From Dactylosporangium sp. AC04546 (lineage in GTDB: Bacteria > Actinomycetota > Actinomycetes > Mycobacteriales > Micromonosporaceae), in NCBI RefSeq assembly GCF_022095675.1, contig NZ_JAHYSG010000113.1, forward strand, positions 1 to 38,171: DNA of 38,171 nt, in the 5' to 3' direction. Below the pieces are notes generated by a model. The model saw nothing but the letters and a program-made list of their open reading frames with translations, was not told where the DNA came from and searched no databases. The position numbers and the translations under genes are program-made. Shown piece after piece: positions 14,502 through 22,386 of this stretch; position 1 is the stretch's first letter, and each line of letters begins with the position of its first letter.

Positions 14502-15254
14502 TCACTGCCCTGACGCTCGAGTGTCGTACGGGCGGCCGCGGAGGGCGGACAGGCGTGCGGCCTCGCGCCGGGCCCGGTCGCGTTCGGCCAGCTGACGTGC
14601 CACTGCTTCGCGGCGCTGGGCGGCTCTGCGGAGCTGCTCGCGACGGACCTGGGCCTGCCTGCGGGCGATCCAGGCCGCGTACTGCGCCTCGCGGCGACGG
14701 CGGCGGCGGTCGGCCAGGGCGCGCGTGCGCAGGTGGGCCAGGTACGTGATCAGGAGCACGCCCGTGACCGCGGTGCTGATCCAGAAGCCCGGGCCGACCA
14801 GCGCGACGCCGCACAGTTCGACCATGTTCAGGACCACGAGGGCGAGGAGCACCCGGCGGCGGCGATAGACCGCTCGGGGCGGGCGGTGGACCCGGCGGCG
14901 CCGGGACGACGGCGGGACGGCGGCCAGGGGGCGGCCGGACCGGCCCACCCGGCCCGCAGGGTCAGCGCCGCCGGAGCGCCCCGGCGAGTCCGAGCGGCCA
15001 GGCCGGTCGGGGCGCGCTGACGGCGGGACCGGATTGCCGGAGGACAGGCGCGGGACCACGATCCGCGGCGGGTTCACCGGGCGACGGCCGGGAACAGTGC
15101 GGCGGCGTCGGTCCGCACGGGACAGCACCCGTGCGGTCGACAACGCCCGCTCCGCCACCAGCCGCTCTGTAGCGTCGTATCGGCGCACCAACGCGGGCGC
15201 CAGGGCGAGGAGCCCAGCAGCGGCGAGGACGGCGAGGAGCACCGAGGTCGGCAC
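14502..15254 (-). CDS. sepX: Divisome membrane protein SepX/GlpR
   Basis: This protein has about 250 residues. It has an N-terminal membrane anchor (VPTSVLLAVLAAAGLLALAP), a long Pro/Arg/Ser-rich linker, then two closely spaced membrane segments (VLLALVVLNMVELCGVALVG and WISTAVTGVLLITYL). The cytoplasmic tail is Arg/Ala-rich and helical. This architecture and its place after galU-glp-rimJ match Streptomyces SepX and corynebacterial GlpR, the membrane receptor of the gephyrin-like protein Glp in cell division. GTG 15254 is chosen because GGAGG lies seven bases upstream; GTG 15260 is too close to that site. A 180-bp gap with a short palindrome separates it from rimJ, so it may have its own promoter. 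Confidence 0.78.
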   Translation of the reverse strand: MPTSVLLAVLAAAGLLALAPALVRRYDATERLVAERALSTARVLSRADRRRRTVPGRRPVNPPRIVVPRLSSGNPVPPSARPDRPGRSDSPGRSGGADPAGRVGRSGRPLAAVPPSSRRRRVHRPPRAVYRRRRVLLALVVLNMVELCGVALVGPGFWISTAVTGVLLITYLAHLRTRALADRRRRRREAQYAAWIARRQAQVRREQLRRAAQRREAVARQLAERDRARREAARLSALRGRPYDTRASGQ

Positions 15255-15373
15255 CCTCACCCCTCCGAAACCACGAACGAATTTGCGAACGAATCCAAGA
15301 CAACCAACGAACTACGCGGATCGAACTGACGGACGAACCGCGGAAAGCGCGACAAGGCATCCAAGTCTGTGGA

Positions 15374-15391
15374 AGTTACAACGTGGTAACT
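15374..15391. promoter_or_regulatory. Inverted repeat upstream of sepX/glpR
   Basis: AGTTAC-N6-GTAACT is a perfect palindromic pair in the 182-bp gap between rimJ and sepX/glpR. It may be an operator or a weak hairpin ending the galU-glp-rimJ transcript. No regulator can be named. Confidence 0.35.
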
Positions 15392-15441
15392 CCGACTCAA
15401 GACAGTACGGCCATACGCGCGTAATACGACGTCAACACGCC

Positions 15442-16059
15442 CTACGCGGCGGCGGAGACCTTGTGCCAGCGGGCCAGGAGGCCGCCCTCGCCGGTCAGAT
15501 CCTCGGTGGTCATCGCGTAGCCGAGGTGGTCTCGCCAGTCACCGTCGATGTGGAGGTACCGATGGTGATAGGCCTCCTGCCGGAAGCCGAGCTTCTCCAC
15601 GACACGGCGGCTGGCCAGGTTGTCCGGGCGGATGTTGACCTCGACCCGGTGCAGGCCGCCGACGCTGAAGGCGTGGTCGACGACCAGGGCCAGCGCGGTG
15701 GGGATGATGCCCTTGCCGGCGTAGCGGGAGTCGACCCAGTACCCGGCGTAACCGGAGCAGAACGCGCGGCGGACGATGTTGCCCAGCGTGAGCTGGCCGA
15801 CCAGGACGCTGTCGTAGCAGACCGCGAACGGCATCGCGTGGCCCTGGCGGGCGGCACGGCGCAGGTCGGCGTGGACGGCCCGGAAGGCGGCCGTGGAGTT
15901 CAGGTCGGACCAGGTGCCGTAGGGGGTCGGCTCCCACTTTGACAGCCACTGCTCGTTGGCCCGGCGGACCTCCGACCACGCACGCGCGTCGGAGCGCCGA
16001 TACGGCCGGAGCGTGATCGGGCCGTCGGTGAGGACCGCGGGCCATCCTGGCTGACTCAT
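15442..16059 (-). CDS. rimJ: GNAT-family N-acetyltransferase, RimJ-like
   Basis: This 205-residue acetyltransferase of the RimJ/RimL group uses acetyl-CoA to modify protein N-termini or other amines. Visible are ITLRPYRRSDARAWSEVR at the N-terminus, GYWVDSRYAGKGIIPTAL (acetyl-CoA pyrophosphate loop, with the variant R/Q-x-x-G/A pattern RYAGKG), and NIRPDNLASRRVVEKLGF. The ATG overlaps the stop of the glp gene by four bases (ATGA), so translation is coupled. The order galU-moeA/glp-rimJ-sepX is conserved across Actinobacteria. The in vivo target is unknown. Confidence 0.85.
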   Translation of the reverse strand: MSQPGWPAVLTDGPITLRPYRRSDARAWSEVRRANEQWLSKWEPTPYGTWSDLNSTAAFRAVHADLRRAARQGHAMPFAVCYDSVLVGQLTLGNIVRRAFCSGYAGYWVDSRYAGKGIIPTALALVVDHAFSVGGLHRVEVNIRPDNLASRRVVEKLGFRQEAYHHRYLHIDGDWRDHLGYAMTTEDLTGEGGLLARWHKVSAAA

Positions 16060-17342
16060 CGCCGCCTATCCAACAGTATGACGTCGACCGTGGACCCGGC
16101 GGCCGCGCTGATGACCTTCTCCCCCAGCACCATGAGCCCGTTGGCGTCGGCCAATCCTGACAGTGTGTAGGGCCCTCCCGCCAGTGGGGCGACGGTGTAA
16201 CCGCCGCCGCGACGCTCCGTGATGTAGGCCGGACGGAACTCGCGCATGCCCGACGGGGAGCTGACGGTCTCCAGGAGATGGGCGCGCACGCTGGGCCGGA
16301 ACACCGGGTCGGCGCCGGCGAGCAGCTGGATGACCGGGCGGGCGAGCACCTCGAAGCCGATGAGGGCGGCGCCGGGATCACCGGGGAGGCACACGATCGG
16401 CACGCCGTTGGGGCCGCCGACGGTACCGAAGCCGAGGGACGAGCACGGATAGACCGAAAGATCCGAGAAGACGACCTGCCGGGACAGGATGCGACGGACC
16501 ATGTCGCCGGGGCCGGTGCCCGTGCCGCCGGTCGTGATGATCAGGTCGGCCCGCAGCATCTGGTCGTCGAGCAGGCCGCGCAGCCCCTCGGGGTCGTCGT
16601 CGCAGATGCCGACCCGGTAGGCGTGGGCGCCGGCCTCGGCGGCGGCGGCCGTGAGCGCGTGGGAGTTGGCGTCGACGACCTGGCCCGGCTGGCTGGCCCG
16701 GCCGACGTCGACGAGCTCGTCGCCGGTGGCGATGACCACGACGCGCGGGCTGGGGCGGACCACGACGTGGCCGATACCGCTGGCGGCGAGGACGGACACG
16801 AGCGGGGGCGTGACGTAGGCGCCGGCGCGGGCCAGGACGGCGCCGGCCGGCAGCTCGTCGCCCGCGCGCCGGACGCCGTGGCCGCGCTTGGTCGGGTGGT
16901 ACACCTCGACGGCGGCCATGCCCTGGTCGGTGAGGCCCGGCGGCACGACCACGTCGGCGCTGACCGGCATGAGCGCGCCGGCGGCGACGGAGAAGCAGGT
17001 GCCGGGGGTGAGCCGGACCGGCCGCCAGCTGGAGGCGACCAGGTCACCGACGACGCTCAGCCGGACCGGCCGGCCCGGCTGGGCGTCGCTGATGTCGTCG
17101 AAGCGCGCGGCGTATCCGTCGATGGCGGCGTGGTCGAACGCGGGCACGGGGCCCGGTCCGACCACGTCCCCGGCGAGCACGTTGCCGTGCGCGGCGGTGA
17201 TCTCCAGGTCCAGCGGGGGCAACGGGCGCAGCCCTCGGAGCACGCCGGCGAGGTAGTCGGCGAGGGGGACGCGCGCGTTCGGCCCGACGCCGGCGTCGCG
17301 CGCCGCGTCGTGGTGGGAGCCCGTCGCTGGAACCGCTGTCAC
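16056..17342 (-). CDS. glp: MoeA/gephyrin-like protein (Glp)
   Basis: This 428-residue MoeA-fold protein has FDHAAIDGYA (MoeA usually has NSAMDGYA), TTGGTGTGPGDMV of the MPT-binding domain, and CLPGDPGAALIGFEV. Free-living MoeA inserts molybdenum into molybdopterin. In Corynebacterium the homologue at this locus, Glp, instead binds FtsZ and the membrane receptor GlpR, and the gene order here is the same. No other molybdenum-cofactor gene is present. GTG 17342 is chosen for its GTGA overlap with the galU stop; a GTG at 17378 is possible. The cell-division role is inferred from locus order; a cofactor role remains possible. Confidence 0.82.
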   Translation of the reverse strand: MTAVPATGSHHDAARDAGVGPNARVPLADYLAGVLRGLRPLPPLDLEITAAHGNVLAGDVVGPGPVPAFDHAAIDGYAARFDDISDAQPGRPVRLSVVGDLVASSWRPVRLTPGTCFSVAAGALMPVSADVVVPPGLTDQGMAAVEVYHPTKRGHGVRRAGDELPAGAVLARAGAYVTPPLVSVLAASGIGHVVVRPSPRVVVIATGDELVDVGRASQPGQVVDANSHALTAAAAEAGAHAYRVGICDDDPEGLRGLLDDQMLRADLIITTGGTGTGPGDMVRRILSRQVVFSDLSVYPCSSLGFGTVGGPNGVPIVCLPGDPGAALIGFEVLARPVIQLLAGADPVFRPSVRAHLLETVSSPSGMREFRPAYITERRGGGYTVAPLAGGPYTLSGLADANGLMVLGEKVISAAAGSTVDVILLDRRR

Positions 17343-18274
17343 CCGCGCAGATCCTTCTCCACGAACTGCGTCAGCCACTCGCTGAACGCCGGACCGAGAT
17401 CGTTGCGCTTGACCGCGAGCTGGACGACGGCCTGCAGATACCCGAGCGGCATGCCGGTGTCGTACCGCGTGCCGCGGTAGACGATGCCGTGCACGGGCGT
17501 GCCCTCGGCCAGCAGCAGCGCCATCGCGTCGGTCAGCTGGATCTCGCCGCCGGCGCCCGGGCCGATGCGGCGGATGGCGTCGAACAGGATCGGGGGCAGC
17601 ACGTAACGGCCGATGACGGCGAGGTTGCTCGGCGCCTCGGACGGCTTGGGCTTCTCGACGAGGCCGGTCACCCGCAGTACCTCACCCGCCTCGGCCTTCA
17701 GGTCCGACGGCTCGACGGAAGCGATGCCGTATCGGTTGCTCTCCTCCGGCTCGACCTCGATCAGAGCCAGGACGATGCCGCCCGTCTGCGCCTGCAGATC
17801 GAGCATGGCGGGCAGCAGCGGCTCGGTCTCCTCGACGAACTCGTCACCGAGCAGGCACGCGAACGACTCGTTGCCGACGTGCGACTCCCCGTAGGAGATG
17901 GCGTGACCTAACCCGAGCGGCTCCCCCTGACGGCATGTGTAAATTTCGGCGAGTTCGCTGGGGCGCTTGACCGCGGCCAGCCGCTCGTCGTCGCCCTTCT
18001 CCGCGAGGCGCGCCTCCAGGTCGGGCCGGCGGTCGAAGTGGTCCACCATGGAGGTCTTGCCCCGCCCGGTTACCAGGAGAATGTCCCTGATGCCGGCCGC
18101 GGCCGCCTCTTCCACGATGTACTGCAGCACCGGGCGGTCGACGACGGGGAGCAGCTCTTTCGGCACGGCTTTGGTCGCCGGGAGGAAGCGGGTGGCCAGG
18201 CCCGCCGCCGGGATCACGGCTTTGACAGCCCGCTGGCGCGCCGCCGCGTGCTGGTGAGGAGTCGTGTCAGGCAT
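17339..18274 (-). CDS. galU: UTP-glucose-1-phosphate uridylyltransferase
   Basis: This 311-residue enzyme makes UDP-glucose from UTP and glucose-1-phosphate for cell-wall and storage polysaccharides. The nucleotide-binding loop PAAGLATRFLPATKAVPKE, followed by LLPVVDRPVLQYIVEEA, is diagnostic, as is LGLGHAI. Length is normal. There is no ribosome-binding site; TAGCCT, overlapping the TAG stop of the upstream diguanylate cyclase, lies six bases before the ATG, suggesting a leaderless transcript. It heads the galU-glp-rimJ unit, with 4-nt overlaps downstream. Confidence 0.95.
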   Translation of the reverse strand: MPDTTPHQHAAARQRAVKAVIPAAGLATRFLPATKAVPKELLPVVDRPVLQYIVEEAAAAGIRDILLVTGRGKTSMVDHFDRRPDLEARLAEKGDDERLAAVKRPSELAEIYTCRQGEPLGLGHAISYGESHVGNESFACLLGDEFVEETEPLLPAMLDLQAQTGGIVLALIEVEPEESNRYGIASVEPSDLKAEAGEVLRVTGLVEKPKPSEAPSNLAVIGRYVLPPILFDAIRRIGPGAGGEIQLTDAMALLLAEGTPVHGIVYRGTRYDTGMPLGYLQAVVQLAVKRNDLGPAFSEWLTQFVEKDLRG

Positions 18275-18280
18275 GTCGCA

Positions 18281-18310
18281 AGGCTAACCGCCACGGCTCT
18301 GTCGTGGCGG
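18281..18310 (-). promoter_or_regulatory. galU leaderless promoter next to a hairpin
   Basis: A perfect hairpin (18288-18295 CCGCCACG with 18303-18310 CGTGGCGG, 7-nt loop) is formed by the last codons of the diguanylate cyclase gene. The -10-like TAGCCT (minus, 18281-18286) contains the stop codon of that gene. The hairpin could attenuate readthrough into galU. Confidence 0.4.
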
Positions 18311-20338
18311 TTGTGCCGCCTTTGGCGCGCCGGGCGTCACCTCACTGCTCCCCTTTGTACTGGTCACTGCCCCGGCGATGCGATACGTGTCCCGTCCGCC
18401 GGCCTTCGCCGCGTACAGCGCGTCATCGGCCGCCTCCAGCACCGCGGCCCCGGTGGCGCCGTGGTCGGGGAAGACCGCGATGCCGATCGACACCGTCACC
18501 GGGATACGCCGCGGCGCCTGGCCAGGCGTCGAGGACACCACGATCACCGGGCTGCGCCGCACGGCCGCGCCGAGCCGCTCGGCGAGCACCGCGGCGCCGG
18601 ACGCGTCGGTCTCCGGCAGCAGCACCACGAACTCCTCGCCGCCCTGCCGGAACGCGAAGTCGACCTCGCGGATCTCGGCCCGCAGCCGGCGGGCGAACTC
18701 GGCCAGCACGGCGTCGCCGGCGGCGTGCCCGTAGGTGTCGTTGACCTCCTTGAACCGGTCGAGGTCCAGCGCCAGCGCGGCCAGCGTCCGGCCGAACCGG
18801 CTGGCCCGCTCGACCTCCCGGCGCAGCGACTCGCGCAGGTAGCGGTAGTTGGACAGACCGGTCAGCGGGTCGGTGAGCGACAGCCGCTGGGCCTCCTCGT
18901 GGACCCGCACGTTGTCGACGGCGACCGCCGCCTGACCGGCGAACGTGCGCAGCGTGATGAGATCGGCGTCGTCGAACTCGTCGAAGCCGTGCCGGTCGTA
19001 CAGCGCGAGCACGCCCCGGGCGGCCGGCGGGCGGTCCGCGAGCGGCTGCTCCAGCCCGGTGGTCGGCCCGACGGCGGGCGCCGCGATCGGCACCGCGACG
19101 TACGTGAAACAGCGCGGCTCGCCCGGCGACAGCACCGGCCCGTCCCGCTCGACCCGCCCGCGCAGCGGCTCGCCCGACGCGGCGACCGCGCCCAGCAGCC
19201 CCTCGCCCAGCTGGAGCCGCAACTCGCCGACGTCGATCCCGGCGAGCCCCTCGGAGACCTGGCCGCGCAGCTCGCCGCTGCCCGGGTCGACCATGAGCAC
19301 GACCCCGGACTGCGCGCCGGTCGCGGCGGTCGCCGTCTGCAGGATGACCTGGAGGATCCGGTGCAGGTCGTGGGTGCTCGACAGGGTGTCGCCGAGCACC
19401 CCGAGCTGCCCGCGGAGCTGGTCGCGGCTGGCGGTGAGCGCCTGGACGTACCCCTGCATCTCGCGCGTCATGCGATTGAACGTCTGCCCCAGCCGGCCGA
19501 CCTCGTCCTGGCTGCGGACCGGCACCCGCGCGCTGAGGTCGCCGTCGGCGACCCGCTCCACGGCCTGCGCCAGCTCGGTCAGCGGGTGGGTCGTCGAGCG
19601 GGCCAGCCACCAGGCGACGCTGACCGCGACCAGTCCGGCGCAGACGACGACCGCCACCAGTACCGCATAGAGCCCCTGCGTCTCGGGGGCGGGAACGCTG
19701 ATCGCCAGCATGAGCGGCTGGCCCGGCTGCGGGTCGAGCCGGCGCACCAGGCGCCCGTCGGTCGACGCCCCGGTCGCGCCCGGCAGCAGCCCGCGCGCGG
19801 TCGCGGCGATGCCGCTGTCCTCGTCTGACGGCTGCGGGCCCGCGGCGAGCGAGCTGATCCGCACCCCGCTGGCCTCGGCGAGCCAGCCCAGCAGCGTCGA
19901 GTCGACCGGCTCGACCGCGTACGCCCGCCCGATCCGCCGCCCGCCCGCGTCGATGACATCGACGGCGGCCGAGATCGCACCATGGGCGTCCGGCGTCGGT
20001 GCCGCGCAGTCGGCCCACGGCTGGGCCGGCAGGTTGCCGGCGGTCGTGAGGACGAGGCCGTCGGTGCGGATCACCTGGACGGCCCGGGCCAGGCCGCGGG
20101 AGACCACGCTCTGGGCGCCGTCCACACTGAGCAGGGCGGTGGTCTCCGCCGCCAGCCGCAGCCGCTGGCAGGTGACCGCGAGCGCGGCGCGCAGGTTGTC
20201 GGCCCCGGCGTCGAGCCGCTCGGCCGCCCGCCGGTCGCTGACCGCGGCGACGGCGATGCCCACGAAGACCGCCCCGAGCAGCACCGGACCGAGGACGACC
20301 GCGAGGAAGGCAGCGGTCAGCCGCGCACGCAGCGTCAC
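18284..20338 (-). CDS. Membrane-bound diguanylate cyclase (HAMP-GAF-GGDEF)
   Basis: This 684-residue c-di-GMP synthase has an N-terminal membrane segment (about 6-32), an extracytoplasmic sensor region, and a second membrane segment (VLVAVVVCAGLVAVSVAWWL). A HAMP linker (PLTELAQAVERVADGDLSAR), a GAF domain and a C-terminal GGDEF domain follow. The active site is RQGGEEFVVLLPETD (GGEEF variant, expected active), preceded by DLDRFKEVNDTYGHAAGD. No clear inhibitory RxxD precedes it. GTG 20338 follows GGGAGGACCGAC; a longer frame to 20377 would overlap its TAACGT promoter. The signal sensed is unknown. It diverges from fthC and lies directly before galU. Confidence 0.9.
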   Translation of the reverse strand: MTLRARLTAAFLAVVLGPVLLGAVFVGIAVAAVSDRRAAERLDAGADNLRAALAVTCQRLRLAAETTALLSVDGAQSVVSRGLARAVQVIRTDGLVLTTAGNLPAQPWADCAAPTPDAHGAISAAVDVIDAGGRRIGRAYAVEPVDSTLLGWLAEASGVRISSLAAGPQPSDEDSGIAATARGLLPGATGASTDGRLVRRLDPQPGQPLMLAISVPAPETQGLYAVLVAVVVCAGLVAVSVAWWLARSTTHPLTELAQAVERVADGDLSARVPVRSQDEVGRLGQTFNRMTREMQGYVQALTASRDQLRGQLGVLGDTLSSTHDLHRILQVILQTATAATGAQSGVVLMVDPGSGELRGQVSEGLAGIDVGELRLQLGEGLLGAVAASGEPLRGRVERDGPVLSPGEPRCFTYVAVPIAAPAVGPTTGLEQPLADRPPAARGVLALYDRHGFDEFDDADLITLRTFAGQAAVAVDNVRVHEEAQRLSLTDPLTGLSNYRYLRESLRREVERASRFGRTLAALALDLDRFKEVNDTYGHAAGDAVLAEFARRLRAEIREVDFAFRQGGEEFVVLLPETDASGAAVLAERLGAAVRRSPVIVVSSTPGQAPRRIPVTVSIGIAVFPDHGATGAAVLEAADDALYAAKAGGRDTYRIAGAVTSTKGSSEVTPGAPKAAQPPRQSRGG

Positions 20339-20397
20339 GTCGGTCCTCCCGTACGTTAGTTGATGCGATGCTGTCACAGATGAGGGGGAATTCAGCG

Positions 20398-21048
20398 GTG
20401 CCGCCCAAGGTGTCCCGCAAATCCGAGCTCAGGGCGCACATCCGGTCCGCCAGGCGGGCCATGTCCGCGCCGGTCAAGTCGGCCGCGGATGAGGCACTCG
20501 TCGATGCGGTGGTTTCAGTGGTACTGCGGGTGCGCCCGACATCGGTGGCGGCCTACGTCCCGATGCTCTCCGAGCCGGGTGGCCCACGGCTGGTGACCGC
20601 GCTGCAGGAGGTCGCGCCGCGGGTCCTGCTGCCGCTGCTGGACGACGACCTGGACCTGGACTGGGCCGTCGCCGACGGCTCCTACACGGCGGGCCGGTTC
20701 GGCCTGATCGAGCCGGCCGGTCCGCGGCTGGGCCGGGCGGCGGTGGCGGCGGTCGAGCTGATGTTCCTGCCGGCGCTCGCGGTGTCACGGTCCGGGATGC
20801 GGCTGGGTCAGGGCGGCGGCTCCTACGACCGGGTGCTGCCGCGGGTGAGCGCGCCGACGCTCGTGCTCTTGTACCCGGGCGAGTACGGTGCTGCGGTACC
20901 GTCCGAGCCGCATGATCACCCGGTTTGTGGGGTTTTGGTGGGTAATGAACCCGATGGGTATGAGGAGCCCCACCTCCACTGGACGAATGGGTGTGCGATA
21001 GCGCACCATTGGCACTCGGAGCAGTCGAGTGCCAATGATGGAGGCTGA
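20398..21048 (+). CDS. fthC: 5-formyltetrahydrofolate cyclo-ligase
   Basis: This 216-residue enzyme converts 5-formyl-THF to 5,10-methenyl-THF with ATP. KSELRAHIRSARRAM at the N-terminus and the ATP-binding RLGQGGGSYDRVLP identify the family. The catalytic domain ends near SEPHDHPV. The last 30 or so residues (from NEPDGYEEPHLHW) look unlike family members and are rich in His and Asn. The DNA there is less GC-rich and contains a CIRCE operator (21009-21035), so this tail was probably gained by reading into regulatory DNA. GTG 20398 follows GAGGGGG; ATG 20368 is possible. Two bases separate its stop from ruc. Confidence 0.88.
   Translation: MPPKVSRKSELRAHIRSARRAMSAPVKSAADEALVDAVVSVVLRVRPTSVAAYVPMLSEPGGPRLVTALQEVAPRVLLPLLDDDLDLDWAVADGSYTAGRFGLIEPAGPRLGRAAVAAVELMFLPALAVSRSGMRLGQGGGSYDRVLPRVSAPTLVLLYPGEYGAAVPSEPHDHPVCGVLVGNEPDGYEEPHLHWTNGCAIAHHWHSEQSSANDGG
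21009..21035. promoter_or_regulatory. CIRCE operator (HrcA site) for ruc
   Basis: TTGGCACTC-N9-GAGTGCCAA is a perfect inverted repeat matching the CIRCE consensus TTAGCACTC-N9-GAGTGCTAA at 16 of 18 arm positions, with both differences complementary. It lies 15 bp before the ruc start and within the last codons of fthC. It predicts HrcA repression relieved by heat or proteotoxic stress. Confidence 0.85.
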
Positions 21049-21050
21049 GG

Positions 21051-21389
21051 GTGCCTACCTACCAGTACGCCTGCACGGTGTGCGGCCACCAGCTCGAAGC
21101 GGTGCAGTCGTTCAGCGACGACCCGCTGACCGAGTGCCCGGAGTGTGAGGGCCGGCTGCGCAAGCAGTTCTCCGCCGTGGGCGTGGTGTTCAAGGGTTCG
21201 GGCTTCTACCGCACCGACTCGCGCTCGTCTTCCAAGACGTCTTCGTCGTCCTCCTCGGCCGATTCCGGCTCGGGTTCCGGTTCCGGTTCGGCTTCCGGCG
21301 AGAAGTCGACGACGTCCAGCTCGTCCTCGGACTCGAAGCCGGCCGCGAGCACCGCGGGCGCTTCCACGAAGTCCGCGTCGGCCGCCTGA
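21051..21389 (+). CDS. ruc: FmdB-family zinc-ribbon protein, Ruc-like chaperone
   Basis: This 112-residue protein has an N-terminal zinc ribbon with Cys8, Cys11, Cys29 and Cys32 (CTVCGH and CPECEG). A long disordered Ser/Gly/Lys-rich tail follows. This is the architecture of Mycobacterium tuberculosis Rv0991c (Ruc), a redox-regulated chaperone in which oxidised zinc cysteines activate substrate binding. The neighbours agree: fthC upstream and the divergent galU-moeA-rimJ-sepX set match Rv0991c-Rv0996. The GTG start has GGAGG six bases before it. The CIRCE operator puts it in an HrcA heat-shock regulon. A hairpin terminator follows at 21401-21433. Confidence 0.85.
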   Translation: MPTYQYACTVCGHQLEAVQSFSDDPLTECPECEGRLRKQFSAVGVVFKGSGFYRTDSRSSSKTSSSSSSADSGSGSGSGSASGEKSTTSSSSSDSKPAASTAGASTKSASAA

Positions 21390-21400
21390 GGAACGACCTC

Positions 21401-21433
21401 AAGCACCCGATCCCAGCCCGGGGTCGGGTGCTT
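21401..21433. terminator. Bidirectional hairpin terminator
   Basis: Perfect 10-bp stem AAGCACCCGA / TCGGGTGCTT with a 13-nt loop between the convergent ruc gene and the 60-residue minus-strand gene. Confidence 0.85.
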
Positions 21434-21448
21434 CGTCGTGCCGCAGCT

Positions 21449-21631
21449 TCAGTCCCAGTGCGGGGGCCGGTCGGAGAGCAGCCGGTCGTCGTTGCTCGAG
21501 GACCGCTCACCCCAGCCCGAGTCCGTGTCGTCGGTCGTGGTGTCCGGCAGCACGACCAACTCGTCGGCGAAGTCCTCGAAGCTCACTTCACGCTGATCAT
21601 CGGTGGGAGCCCACCCGTTCGTCCCTGCCAC
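21449..21631 (-). CDS. Small acidic hypothetical protein
   Basis: This 60-residue acidic protein (AGTNGWAPTDDQREVSFEDF, ending DRLLSDRPPHWD) has no signal peptide, membrane segment or recognised domain. GTG 21631 is favoured because TACGCT sits seven bases upstream (plus-strand 21639-21644), the same leaderless layout as the metallophosphoesterase gene. A start at 21700 would precede that promoter. Coding status is supported by the promoter, the shared terminator and the composition; the function is unknown. Confidence 0.6.
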   Translation of the reverse strand: MAGTNGWAPTDDQREVSFEDFADELVVLPDTTTDDTDSGWGERSSSNDDRLLSDRPPHWD

Positions 21632-21717
21632 GGCGCCGAGCGTACTCCGACGAGTTTGCGGGAAAGTGGCCGAATGACGACAGTCGCCTTCGCGGAACAC
21701 GGGTCACACTCGGCGGC

Positions 21718-21882
21718 ATGACACAACCCACCCCCGAGGCGCCGGTCCCCACCGGCCGCGCATCTGTCGACGCGGTCACGGTGGACGAGCAGGAGACGCT
21801 CCGACTCGCCGACCCGAACCGGGCCGCGGACCCCGACGCCACTCGCCCGATGTCCCTGGCCGACCTGCTCGACAACGACTGA
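21718..21882 (+). CDS. Small hypothetical protein
   Basis: This 54-residue acidic protein (MTQPTPEAPVPTGRASVDAV, ending MSLADLLDND) has no recognised domain. CACACT seven bases before the ATG would serve as a leaderless -10. A strong hairpin terminator follows at 21899-21938. It diverges from the 60-residue gene. The function is unknown. Confidence 0.55.
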   Translation: MTQPTPEAPVPTGRASVDAVTVDEQETLRLADPNRAADPDATRPMSLADLLDND

Positions 21883-21898
21883 TCAGGCACCGACTCAC

Positions 21899-21938
21899 CC
21901 GGGACGGCGGCCTCCTCCTCCTTCACCCGCCGTCCCGG
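21899..21938. terminator. Hairpin terminator
   Basis: A perfect 12-bp stem (21899-21910 with 21927-21938, CCGGGACGGCGG and its complement) around a 16-nt pyrimidine-rich loop follows the 54-residue gene. Confidence 0.8.
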
Positions 21939-21956
21939 ATGGGTAATCTCGACTGC

Positions 21957-22262
21957 GTGAGTGACGAGGACGCCTACTGGCGGCGCCCGGCGGAGGGCGC
22001 CGAACCGCCGCCCCCGGCCACCCCGACCGCGCCATCTTCGGTCTCGTACTCCGGCCCGCCACGCAGCACGCCGCCGCCGCACGGCTGGCGCCCGCCGACG
22101 GTGGAGAACCCGATCCCACCGCGAAAGTTACCTGGCCAGGACCGCGAACGGATCGACCGCGAGGAGCAGGCGGCAACGATCCTGACGCGCGGCATGGCGC
22201 TCTTCGCGGGTGCCGTCCTGCTGGTCCTGCTGTTCATCCTCTGCGGCCGCGCCCTGTTCTAG
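21957..22262 (+). CDS. Small tail-anchored membrane protein of unknown function
   Basis: This 101-residue protein has a Pro-rich, disordered N-terminal 60 residues (VSDEDAYWRRPAEGAEPPPP) and a charged stretch RKLPGQDRERIDREEQAA. One C-terminal membrane helix (ALFAGAVLLVLLFILCGRAL) ends four residues or fewer from the C-terminus. GTG 21957 lies seven bases after TAATCT, a good leaderless promoter. The family is not recognised; the topology suggests a membrane-tethered cytoplasmic peptide. Confidence 0.65.
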   Translation: MSDEDAYWRRPAEGAEPPPPATPTAPSSVSYSGPPRSTPPPHGWRPPTVENPIPPRKLPGQDRERIDREEQAATILTRGMALFAGAVLLVLLFILCGRALF

Positions 22263-22292
22263 CCCCTCCACCGGGCCGACCTCTCCTACCGT

Positions 22293-22319
22293 CGTGATCG
22301 CCAAAAGACCACGATCACG
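22293..22319. repeat. Hairpin repeat, copy 1
   Basis: CGTGATCG (22293-22300) and CGATCACG (22312-22319) enclose the loop CCAAAAGACCA. A second copy at 22698-22724 has the same loop and a compensated stem change (G-C to A-T). It heads the first block of the palindrome array. Confidence 0.7.
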
Positions 22320-22386
22320 GGCCGGTGACCGGTGGCCTGACCAGCCCAGGGACGTGGGAGGCTGAGACCCCGCCCCGCGAGGGCGC

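Noticed and set aside
16056..17342. Simple annotation as molybdopterin molybdotransferase MoeA
   Set aside because: The fold is MoeA, but the neighbours are those of the Glp/GlpR division locus and no other cofactor-biosynthesis gene is nearby. Glp is preferred, with the MoeA role left open.
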